From NCBI GenBank assembly GCA_039024375.1, contig JBCCQK010000148.1:1-15870 (forward strand): a stretch of 15,870 nt of DNA. Reading direction: 5' to 3'. Source of the stretch: JAFMDF01 sp039024375. GTDB lineage: Bacteria; Bacteroidota; Bacteroidia; Chitinophagales; Saprospiraceae. Position numbers and translations under genes: made by a program. Shown in pieces: positions 1-12,200 of this stretch. The stretch's first letter is position 1, and the number at the start of each line of letters is the position of its first letter. The notes beneath the pieces are model-generated. The model saw only the letters and a list, made by a program, of their open reading frames with translations, did no database searches and was not told the origin of the DNA.

Positions 1-179
1 CCTATCAGATAACCATTTTAATAACAAGTGAAATTGAAGAATTACTGGGTGCTAGTTCAAATTATAATTTACTGATTTTCAGTGATTTTTAATTTTAAAA
101 TTAGCATTTTAAATTTCACTAAGTAATCAATTGGTTACGAGGGTTTTGTGATTCAACACCTTTAATATAACTGCTCGTT
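1..179. other. AT-rich gene-free leader upstream of the giant gene
   Basis: No coding frame is credible here. The stretch is strongly AT-rich compared with the gene. It carries an imperfect inverted repeat (81-120) and a 12-bp sequence (37-48) that recurs across codons 3-6 of the gene. I see no convincing Bacteroidota promoter (TTG plus TAnnTTTG) and no Shine-Dalgarno sequence. It presumably holds the promoter and 5' UTR of the gene. Confidence 0.6.
81..120. promoter_or_regulatory. Imperfect AT-rich inverted repeat in the leader
   Basis: Bases 91-101 pair with 106-116 around the 4-base loop TAGC with one mismatch. The outer AGTGA (81-85) is also complementary to TCACT (116-120) if 86-91 are bulged out. 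Bases 91-102 are themselves a perfect 12-bp palindrome. It could be a terminator of an upstream gene, an operator, or chance in AT-rich DNA; the sequence does not decide. Confidence 0.25.
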
Positions 180-251
180 ATGCCAAAGAATTACTGGTTA
201 AAGACAGGATTGTTTGCAGCAGCCTTTTTGTTGCTAGAAAACCTCCACGCT
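180..251 (+). other. Sec signal peptide, residues 1-24
   Basis: A short Lys-containing n-region (Lys3, Lys8) is followed by a hydrophobic core rich in Leu, Ala and Phe (residues 10-19). A c-region ends in Leu-His-Ala, giving a predicted cleavage between Ala24 and Gln25. There is no lipobox Cys, so this is a type I signal. It takes the protein through the inner membrane by Sec; T9SS then acts on the C-terminal domain. Confidence 0.85.
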
Positions 252-3200
252 CAAATTCAATTCAAAATTGCGCTGCTCAGTGATAGTACCACCTATCAAG
301 TTTCCTTGTATTCCAATCTTGGCCCATTCGCTTCTAAAACCATTGTCAATTCGGCAGCGGTTACCGTATTGGCGCCAACTGGCGAATTGGAGATTGGGAC
401 GCAAACGAACCAATTGGGTAACTGGTCTTCACCCGACGTTTTTGTGAATCCCGTGGCGGAGTTTGATATGGATTATTTTGTTTTTAATCTCAGTGGAAAT
501 ATCGACGATGCCAACTTAATGCCTGGTCAAGAAATACCGATTTTTTCGTTTACTAATACTAAGTTCTGCGCAGGGGCAGTCGAGTTGATGGACAATGACA
601 ATGACCCCTATAAGGCAACCGACCCGCCCTTTAATATTGGCAATCAGATTACCGCTTTTGCGGACGGTTCTATCTACGAATACGATGGACGGTATCAAGT
701 AGGGAGCGCCAATTGTCAGGGGACGCCGCCTTGTTCGCTGACCATCACTAGTGTCGCAACTACTAATGTGACCACTTGCGGAGCCGACAACGGAAGCATC
801 ACGGTGCAAACGACGGGCGCTACGGGAACGGTACAGTACAGTATTGATAACGGAGCGACTTATCAGACAAACGCTACTTTTTCTGATTTAAAACCAAATA
901 ACTATACAATAAAAGTTAAGGATGCTATTTGCGAAAGCGTTTACACTAGCAATCCCGTAGTTCTTGCGGGAACTGGTTTGACAGTAGTTTTAAATAGTCA
1001 TTCGGCGCCAACTTGCTCAGATGCTACGGATGGGACGATTCGAGTAGCAGCGAATGGTGGAATAGAACCTTATCAGTACAGCATTGATAACGGGGCGACT
1101 TGGACAACGCAGGATTCTTTTATCAATTTAGGTAACGGAACCTACCGAATAAAAGCCCGTAATGCCGATAGCACTTGTGTAAGTGACTATGCGCAAAACC
1201 CGCTCGTTTTTGCTACGCAGCCGATTGGTATTCAAGTTAATAAATCCAATATTTCTTGTAATCAAAATATACAGGGAGCTATTTCCATTACTGCCACAGG
1301 CGGTTCGGGTGGTTTTCAATACAGTATTGATAGCGGCGCTACGTATTTGAGTTCCGCCACGTTTTCTGATTTGTCGGCGGGAAATTATCACGTTATGGTC
1401 AGAACGGGTAATGGCGCCTGTCCTACCACTTTTAGTGGAAATCCCGTTGTTATTACGCAAGAACCAATTGATTTTACAGCGACTACGACGGCACCTACTT
1501 GTGGTGATGAAAATAACGGTTCGATTATATTTTCGGTCAATAGCCCTTTCAGTGGAAATTTTGAATATTCTATCAACGACGGAGCGACCTGGGGAACCAA
1601 TTCGGCATTTACGAGTGTCGATACGGGTGTTTACGCACTTAAAATGCGCCGTCCCGACGGAAGTTGTGAGACGTCTTTTAGTGATAATCCTATAGTCCTA
1701 GCTGCTTCGGCCATCAGCGTGTCATCAACGACGGTTTCGGGAGGTTGTGACAATGGAACGACCAATGCCATCAATGTCAATGCTTCGGGGGGCAGCGGTA
1801 ATTTCGAACACAGTATCGACAGTGGCCAAACGTGGCAGGCGAATAGTCAATATTCAAATTTGGCGAATGGTATTTACCACGTATTCGTCAGAAATACGGA
1901 TGGTAGCTGCACCACTCCTTTTGCCAATAATCCCATTGTATTTCAAAGTAATAGCATCAATATAACCGTTAATGTCACTCCACCAAGTTGCGACGCTGTA
2001 AACGATGGTAGGATTACGGTTACGGCCACTGGTGGAAAAACGGATGGTTTTATATACAGTATTGACGATGGTGTAACCTATGATAATCTTGGAAATTTTA
2101 CGGGATTGGGGAATGGAAATTACGTGGTGAAGGTGAAAAACGCCGATGGTTCTTGTGAAACTAGTTTTGATAATAACCCCATCCAACTGAATGCAACCGC
2201 ACTGAACTTATCTGTTAATGCAACAAAAGCGAGTTGTTCCGTTGCGAATGATGGACAAATTGTGCTACTTGGTAACGGTGGAACGGGCAATTACGAATTT
2301 AGCATTGACAGTGGATTGACGTGGAGTAGCCAAGCGAATTATCAAGGACTCTTGCCACAATTGTACTATCTACAAGTTCGAAATAGTAACGGAACCTGTC
2401 CAACAGCTTTTTCTGGTAACCCAGTCGATTTACGGCCTACACCGGCTACTCTTGAAATAGTTAGTAACACCCCTCCAAGTTGCGAAGGGCTCAACGACGG
2501 CAGTCTCATTTTGGCAGCGAGTGGTGGAAATGGAAGTAACTTCGAATACTCCATTGACAACGGTATTACTTTTACGAGCAGCAATATCTTTAGAGATTTA
2601 TCGGCGGGTGAATATACCATTCAAGCAAAAATAGAAGGGACGAGTTGTTTGATTGATTTTCCGAATAATCCCGTAAAATTGGACACGCCGATTTGCGACC
2701 CCTTCGTTTTGCCGACCTGCGTAGTGAATTATCAAGTCCGAAAAACGGGAAGTGCTTTTATTGTGAGCATGCTGCCCGATACGATTTGGACGGGACTTAA
2801 TTCCATAGTTGGTAGTGCTCAAATTACTTTTCGGACGCCCGCTAGAAATTACCAAATCACGCAATTTCAAAACTTGCTGTCGGGTGTTCAATTTGAACTG
2901 ACGAGTACCCAACGAAGCCCCAGCATAGAACTGGGATACGACTATTTCAGCGCTACTTTAAGCAATTTTGGAACGGACCAAATTCCTTTTGTCAAAGGCA
3001 ATGTGGTGGATTTATTTCAGTTTGAAATCAACGGCGTCTGCCAATCCGACAGTTTAGCGTTGGTCGGGGAGGGGAGTCTATTCGCTTTTCCCAACGGAGA
3101 GGAGGATAACGTGATTTCGCAAATGACCGTCTCGGGCTGGGCGGGCCCCGATGTACCGGTTTGTGTCCAAGCAGCAGCAGAACCGCTTTGCCCCATGCAG

Positions 3201-6200
3201 ATTACGTCGATAGACACGACTGCCGCTTCTTTTTGTGGGGCAACCGATGGGACCATTACCATATCAACGGATTGCACCAGTGGCCACGTTCAATACAGCA
3301 TCGATAACGGCAGAACCTTTCAGTCCGCTCCCAATTTCACGAATCTATCGGCGGGGAATTATTTCATTCGCATCAAAGACGACTCGACAAATTGCGAGGT
3401 AATCTACTCCAATAATCCCGTTGTTTTGGGCGATAATTTGCCGATTGCATTTACGGCCACTTTCACGAACCCAACCTGCGCAGACAGCCTAGATGGTTCT
3501 ATTCAATTGAGCGCATCGAATGGTAGTGGTAACTACCAACACAGCATCGATGACGGACGAATGTGGTTTACTCAATCCGACTTTTCGGGCCTACCCGTTG
3601 GAGATTTCTATCTGAAAGTCAGTAATTTAGATACTAGCTGTATCGTTGCGTACGATACTTTGTTCTTGAGGCTATCAGCGTCGGAATGTCTTCTAGATTC
3701 GGACGGCGATGGTCAACCCGACGAATTGGAAGACTTAAACATGGACGGTAATTTGGAAAATGACGATACGGATAACGATATGATTCCCAATTATCGAGAC
3801 GACGACGATGATAATGATGGCATTCTAACGGCGGTTGAAGAAAGCGGTCCGAATGGTGGAGATGGAAATGGTGATGGTCAACCCGATTGCTTACAGGTTG
3901 GCGTGGCAACGAATATGGACGATATGGGCGCTTTTCGAACGTTAGATGTAAGCGATAATAATTGCCAAGCGGTTACCCAATTTGTGATTCATCCTGAAGG
4001 CAGTATGAGTGAAAGTGACCCCGATTTCGACTTTCCGTTCGCCCTGAACGCTTTTACTATTCCTTGTCCAGGGACGGTGAACATAAACTTGATTTATCAC
4101 AATGTGGCCAACTTTGATGATTTTCGTTATCGGAAATATGGGCCAAAAATACCCGGTGGGACGACTTCTGAATGGTACGATTTCCCCGTTACTTTGACCA
4201 AGGATACTATTGGTGGAGTAGAGGTCGGAAAAGTTTCTTTTCAGTTAACCGACGGCCAAATGGGCGATGCGACGGGTGTTGATACCATGATTGTGGACCC
4301 CGGAGGTATTGCTATGGCGGCGCGTCCCGATTCTAATTGCGCAGTTCTATTTGAAATGGAAACTATCGGCGACCGCTACCAAGTTAGTTTGACGAGTGAT
4401 ACTAGTTTTGCGCCGCCCAGTAATAGCGTCGTAGATTTGCAAGTGACCGTTCGAGCACCGACAAATACCTTACAGCCAGCAAGATTGACGAATATCGACC
4501 CCAACGTGCAGTTCGAACTTGACACTACGATAATTGCGCCGACCGAAACCCCCAATTTTGACTATTTTGTTTTCAAATTGGCCGCAGCCTCGGCCAACAC
4601 GACCAATATCGATTTGTTTGAAGACCAAAAAGACCCGCTTTTTACGTTTGAAAATCGTGGTTTTTGTGCTTTTGACAGCCTGTTTCTAGTCGGTAATGGA
4701 ACAATTCCAATGACTCCCTTTATCAATGGGCGAAACCTCAATCCGACCATCAACATCAACGGTTGGGAAGCGCCGACTTGTGTCAATGGTCGAGGAAGCG
4801 CACTTTGCGAACCGCTGCCGAGAGATACGTTGGCCGTTAGCCTATTTGCGGGCAGAACGGAAAGTTTCTGTTTGAATACTTCCGTTATTCAATTGCCCAA
4901 TGAGGTAGATTTCAACTTCGTGTTGACGCAAGGAACGGGAACAACGGCAACCACAAGATTAGCGGATAATTGCGTTGATTTGATGGCACGTAGTGATTTT
5001 TCGGGTCAAGATTACGTAACGGTTGTTTTCTGTGATGAAGTGAACGCTAATATTTGTGATACCACGGTACTTTCGGTAACGGTGGTGCCCACTCCGTCCT
5101 GTTTGGTCAATTATTTTGTGGAAGATTCGGCGGGTACCTTTTTGTTTAAAATGGTAAGCGATACGACTTGGACTACCCCTCAGAATACGCTCACTTCTAA
5201 CCGATTGGTCATTCGAGTGCCGCAAGGAACGTTTAACGTAACTAATTTACAAAATAATATTCCGAATGTTACTTACGCACAGCAAGGGCAAACAGTCTCA
5301 AACGGCTTTGAATATCTGAACTTTATTTTGCAATCTCCAGGAACGGCCGACGTTCCATTTATTGCGGGAGATACGGTCTGTTTGTTCAGTTTTGAAAATG
5401 GCGGAGCCTGCACGAGTGATAGCATAGTTGTGGTCGGACCCAATAGTTCTGTTCCCCTCTTGGACATTGGTGATGAAGTGGTCACTTCGCAGTTGATTGT
5501 GCAAGGGTGGGGCATGCAGCCCGTACCTATTTGCATGCCTAGTGTCGGTTTACCCATTTGTCCGATTATACCCGCAACGCCCGATACGCTTCGGTTGGAC
5601 GTTGAGTACAATAGTTCTTTGACGGTTTGTATTGATTCTGTTTTACAGTTATTGAATAATGTTGGAAATGTGAGTATTTGCGGCCAAGGGACGGATTTGA
5701 CGGTTGCGGTAAACGATGCTGATAGTTGTGTGGTAATTAATGCCACGAACGATTATTCGGGTACAACTACGCTCTGTGTGGTGCATTGCGATGCTTTCGA
5801 AACTACTTTTTGTGATACTACTTATTTAGTGGTTACGGTAGAAAGTCCACCTTTTGCGCCGACGGATACGGTTCGATTAACCCTAATGACTAATACCTCC
5901 ACGCAGACTTGTCTGGGAAATGCCTTACAACTGAATACGATTGGGAGGGCCAGTATTTTACAAAATGGCCCCCAAGTGACCGCTACGGTTGCCGATAACG
6001 ATGATTGTTTGCAACTAGAATCGACGAATGATTTTACGGGTAGTGAGGTATTAGTTGTTGTGCACTGCGATGCTGCGGACACTACTTTTTGTGATACGAC
6101 CATCATCGAAGTGGAAGTTGTTCCACCGCCTACTTGTCAGTTCGAATATTTGTTGGAAGCAACCCCCGAAGGAACGAAAGTACGATTGAAAGTAGATTCT

Positions 6201-9200
6201 ACTATTGGTGCGCCGTTGAATTTGACAACTTCTATGTTAGTGGCCATTCGAGTACCCAATACTACTTTTAATATTCCTACGGATAGCATTACTAATTTAT
6301 TGCCAGGAGCGTTTTTTGAAAATACCTCTGGAGTCATTTTTGATGCCGAACAGCCCGACCACGGCTACGTGATTTTTGATATAAACAACTTCGTTTCTCC
6401 CGATTACCAACGAGGAGATACGCTAGACTTATTTTCCTTTAGGGGAATCACCTGCGGTGGTGCTAATGATAGTTTATTCTTGGTTGGAAGTGGTGCTGGT
6501 TTTCCCAATCCAACCGTTAATAACGTAGAAATTACATCCTACTTAGCAATAGGCGCCTTTGTAGCCGACGGAGGTGCCCCTTCATGTGTTAGTCCTACAC
6601 CCGTTCCTACTTGTTTGCCTGAGTCGATTCCGCTTTTGCCCATTGATACGCTGCACTACTTGGTGGACTTCGAATCTTCACGCAATGTCTGTATCGATTC
6701 GGCTTTGCAATTACCATCTGGGCCAGGTTTGGCGTCCATTTGCCAACAAGGAACGGGGGTAACGGTTTCTGTAACCAATGGAAGCACTTGCATAGACTTA
6801 ACGGGTTCAAGAGGATTTTCGGGGATGGAAACGCTCTGTGTTGTTATTTGTGATGATACCAATACCGACGTTTGCGATACCACTATTTTGCGGGTGACCG
6901 TCGAGGAAGAAGTGATTCCAGAGTTGCCCGAATGTGTCGTTAATTTTGATTTGGAAAAGATAGACGACCACTATTTGGTCAGCATGACACCTGACACCAC
7001 TTTCCCACCGACTTTTTTCTCTGGATTGACCTTAGCGATGAACATTACCGTCCGTGCACCTACGGGGCAATTGGAAGTCGTTAATTTAATCAATGATAGT
7101 ACGGGTTACGAATTTAGGTTATTGACTTCAAGCATAAATCCAGTGGGCGGTGGCGGATTTGACTACTTTACTTTTGCACTCAAAGAAAATAATACGCCGA
7201 CGCTTTTTATACCTTACCAAAAAGGCCAAAAAGTTGATTTATTTACTTTCCAGAATTTCAATTGCAGTGTCGATAGCATGGCGTTGGTGGGCGACGGAGC
7301 AGCATTTCCAAATCCATCCATCGGCGATGAAACCATTCGGTCCAACGCTAATGTGAACGGTTGGCGAGCGGGCGTTTTACCCGTTTGCGTGAGTCCAACG
7401 CCCGTGATACTTTGTCAGCCTCGTCCCGACACGTTTACCTATGATATTATTCCCGGAAATACTATTTCGCAGTGTTTGGATGGGGTTCTACAGATTCCAA
7501 ACGCTATTGGAGAAGTGACGATTCAGTCAGGTAACGAAATTACGATTGATACCGTCAATGGAAAAATCTGTGTCAGCATTGTGGCCAGCAATAATTTCAA
7601 CACCACCGAAACACTTCGGGTGATTCATTGTGATAGTTTGATGCCCGATTTTTGCGATACCACCTATTTTATCCTGCGAGTGGGGGCACTTCCTTGTTCG
7701 GTAGCGATTACGGATTCGACGAAAGTCAGTCCAACTTGTAGCCAAGCGAATGGCCAATTGGCCATTACCGCAACGGGGGACAATTTGCAATATAGTTTTG
7801 ATAACGGAACCACTTTTCAGCAAAGTAATACACTGAGTAATATCGCTGCTGGAATCTATCAAATAATTGTTCGAGATTCTGTTCAGACTGCTTGTCGAGA
7901 TAGCGTCAAGTTAACTTTGACAGGTAGCGAAAGGCCCACCATTACAAACGTAGCGGTTACTGACCCAATGAATTGCGGGGATACGGATGGTAGTATTTCC
8001 ATTTTTGCAACGGGAATGGACACCTTCTTGTACAGTATTGATAGTGGTAGAACCTACTTCCCGTTAAACGCTTTTGTTAATTTAAGCACGGGAACCTACA
8101 ACGTTGCCGTTGTAAATAAAGACACCACTTGTCCCGTTTTTTACATCAATAATCCCATCGAATTTTGTGCGCCGTGTAACGTGGATGCGGGAGCGGATGT
8201 GACGATATGCCCAGGAGATTCGACCGTATTGAGTGCTACTGGAACGGCGGCAAATTACAGTTGGTTACCCACTACGGGTTTGAGTTGTACAGATTGTCCG
8301 AATCCGATGGCTAGTCCATTGGTCACCACGACTTACATTGTTACCAACTCAGAAGTAGGCTGCAACGTTCAAGATACGGTGGTCGTTACTGTGCGGCCTT
8401 CGGTGACGGCAGATTTTAACTTTATGACTAATTGTTCGGATTTATCGGTCAATTTTAGAGATACGACTTCAACGACTGCTACGATTACCAACTGGTCGTG
8501 GAATTTTGGCGACGGTGCGGGGATTGCTACCAATGAAAATCCAGTTTATACTTACGCAGCGGCTGGAACTTACACGGTTTTGCTAACAGTCACTACCGCA
8601 GGAAATTGCCAAGATACTATTTCCAAAACAGTGACCGTCGGTAACGGACTAACGGGTAGTGTAAGCGACAACCAAACGATTTGTACAGGAGATTGTGTGA
8701 CTTTAATGGCATCGGGTGGAACGACCTACCAATGGGATGCGGACACAACTTTGAGTGCTACCAATATTGCCAATCCTGTGGCTTGTCCAACGGAGACGAC
8801 TACTTATTACGTGACCATTGGCAATGGCACGGATTGTACGGTTCGAGATAGTGTTACGATAACGATTGCCACGCCGACGGTTGGCGTTTCCGCCACGGCG
8901 AGTGCTTGCGACCAAAATACGGGACAGATTACGATTTTTGCTTCTCTACCCAATAATACGCTAGAGTTTAGAGTGACCGAAGTTGATACTACTTGGCAAA
9001 TCAACAATGTATTTTCGAATCTAGCGGCGGGTAATTATACCGTTGCTGTTCGTAGAACGGGTGGTGGCTGTGTGACGAATTTTTCGGGTAATCCAGTGGT
9101 TGTCAACGGTACTGCTTCCCCAACGATTGATACCGTCGTTGCCAATAATCCAACGGATTGTAATATGGCAAATGGGCGCATTACTATCACTGCAACTGGA

Positions 9201-12200
9201 ACTAATCCTCTGATTTACAGTATTGATAACGGCGCCAATTGGAGTGCACAAAACGAATTCAGTGGCTTAGGACAGGGTAACTACGTAGTTCAAGTAGCTT
9301 ACAGTGATACGACTTGTACGACGGCGGGTGGAACTATCAATTTGGTAGCGCCATCTGCGCCGAGCGTCGATTTAGTAATTGCTAACCCGCCGAGTACTTG
9401 CGGCGGCTCGGATGGTAGTTTAACCATTGCGGCCAGTAGCAACGACCCACGGCCTTTGCAATATAGTCTCGACGGTACGACTTGGCAGGATAGTAATTTG
9501 GTGGATAGTTTAGCCGCAGGTCGCTACCTCGTTTTTGTTCGCTATAACGATGAAACTTGTACCACTCAATTTGCCGATACAATAGTTATTGAAGACCCAG
9601 AACTTCCCGAAATCATCGCCGTCACGAGCGCCGACCCGAGTAGTTTTGGGGTAACCGATGGAATGATTACAATTTCGGCAAGGGGTACGAATACGCTTGA
9701 ATACAGCATCAACGATGGACTAAGTTGGCAAAATGATAGCGTCTTTACGAATTTAGATACGGGGACTTATAACATCAAAGTTCGTTACGATAATGGTGGG
9801 TGTGAAGTAACGGCGGACAACCCTGTGATACTACGGTCGGGACTTTGTCTGACCATCAATCAAGTAGATAAAACGGATTTGGTAGGCTGCGACAGCACCA
9901 ATGGTCGAATTGTCATCATCGCAACGAGTTCCGATACTTTAGAATACAGCGTGGACAACGGTACCAATTGGCAGCGTAGCAATATTTTTGAAAATTTAGA
10001 TACGGGAACGTACTTGATTTTGGTAAGAAAAATAGATTTGAGTTGTCAAGTAGCGCATACGAGTCCGATTGTATTAAATGCGGGTACGGCGGTTATAATA
10101 ACTTCCGTAGATGTCACAAATCCAACGGGTTGTGGCGCCCAAAATGGAACCATAACGATTCAAGCGACGGGCGCTAGTACTTTAGAATACAGCATTAATA
10201 GTGGTATCAGTTGGCAAAGTAGTAACGTCTTTATGGGCTTGGATTCGAGTACGTACCTCATTTCCGTAAGGACAACTGACCAAACTTGTCGAACGGATTA
10301 TAACGTTCCCGTTCAAATTGGTAATGGCCCCGAATTGATGATTACCTCGATTGACACCTCTAACCCCGACGGTTGCGGCGGCAGCAACGGCACCATCACC
10401 ATTCAAGCGACGGGTAGCGATAGCTTAGAATATAGCATCAATAACGGTGTAAGTTGGCAGTCGAACTCGGTTTTTGACAATTTGGATGCTGGAACTTATA
10501 ATATTTCCGTAAGGACACTCAACCAAGTTTGTCGAGTAGATAATCCCACATCTATCGTGCTGACTACTGGTCCAACATTAACAATTACTGGCGTAACAGC
10601 CATCAATCCGTCTGGTTGTGGTAACGATAATGGGCAAATCTCCATTGCCGTAAACGGTGGAAATGCTATTGAGTATAGTATTAACAATGGAAACGACTGG
10701 CAGACGAATCCGCAATTCGATAATCTAGGAAGTGGTAGTTACACCATTCGAGTTCGGTCAGGTAGTTGTGAAGTAGTTTATGATAGTAATCCAGTAGTAT
10801 TGACCGCTCCGAATGGAATAACTATAGTGTCGGGCATTGATAATAGTGTTACTTGCAACGATACGCTAGTTAATCTATCGGTCACTCTGAGCGAAAATAT
10901 TGATAACTACACTGTGACAAATGGAACTATTCTAAATCCCACTGTCAACGGGGCAACGTTGATTTTCGACGCTTTGGTTAGTGGTTTACTGAACGAATTT
11001 GCCATCACTTTTATCAACGGCGCAGGTTGTACGGTCGAAGAGTCCTTCGTTGTTTTCCGAGCAATAAATACCGAAGCGGACTTCGTCGTAATTGAGCCTT
11101 ACTGTAAAGAAATGGAGGTTAGCTTGTTGTTCACAGGAACGGCGACGCCCATGGCCACTTTGAATTGGGAATTGGACGGAGGGGTGTTAATCAATAGTTC
11201 GCCCGCTACGGCCACCGAACCAGCGGGTAGTGAAATTACCGTTCGTTGGGACGAAGAAGGCAGTCGATTGATTCGTTTGGAAGTGAACGACGGCGGTTGT
11301 GTGGACGATGAATTTGAGAGTATTTTTGTTAGGAAACTACCGTTGGTCGATGCGGGTGAAGACGTGTCGATTTGTATGGGCGGTTGTACACAGCTACGTG
11401 GTACAGGCACGGCCGTTTGGTACGAGTGGAGTCCCGCAACGGGCTTGGACGATGCCAATATCCAAAATCCAAGGGCTTGCCCTGCGGAAACGACGACTTA
11501 CACGCTGACGGTGATGAGCGATGACGGTTGTGTGTCGGTGGATAGCGTGACCGTTCGAGTCGAAACCAATTTCTTGACTACCTCTTCGGATGTGTCGATT
11601 TGCGCTGGGCAATCTACGACATTGGCTGTTAGTGGAGCGAGTAATTATCAGTGGTTCCCCGCCGCTACTTTGGATAACCCCAATTCAGCGAATCCAGTAG
11701 CAAGCCCGACTGAAACAACGACTTACAGCGTAATTTCTCCTAATACCAACGGTTGTATGGACACCGCTAGGGTAACGGTTTTCGTGAATCCACCACCCGA
11801 AGCGGTTGCTTGTGAAGATAAGACGATTTGCTTGGGCGATAGTATTCAATTGATTGTGACGACCCACGACCAATACAGTTGGAGTCCGACCAATACCTTG
11901 TTAAATCCAACTTCGGGCGTACCCATTGCTTTTCCTACACAAACGACGACCTACACCGTTCAAGTAACCGATGCCAATGGCTGTACCGATACGGACGAGG
12001 TGACCGTTTTCGTTATTCCGCCACCAACGGTTAACGCTGGAAATGACCAAACTATCTGTGCGGGCAACTCCGTTCGATTGACGGCTTCGGGGGCAACTCG
12101 GTACAATTGGTCACCGACAACTGGACTCAGCAATGCCAACTTGTCGAATCCAATTGCGAATCCAACGCAAACGACCACTTACACAGTAACGGGTACGGAT

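Noticed and set aside
110..117. TAAATTTC as a possible Bacteroidota -7 promoter box (TAnnTTTG)
   Set aside because: The last base does not match and no TTG lies at the expected distance upstream, so it is not supportable in such AT-rich DNA.
1411..1965. Plus-strand +1/+2 frame ORFs inside the first SprB array
   Set aside because: They overlap the intact main frame, which has strong domain support, and their products resemble nothing known.
3696..3890. Dockerin domain in the Asp-rich stretch, pairing with cohesin-like A modules
   Set aside because: The motifs are irregular DxDxDG clusters of the thrombospondin-3 kind, without the paired loop-helix repeats of a dockerin.
5273..5746. Reverse-strand 157-codon open frame
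   Set aside because: It lies wholly inside A4/B2 of the giant gene on the opposite strand. The product shows no recognisable domain, and its composition is that of an antisense shadow.
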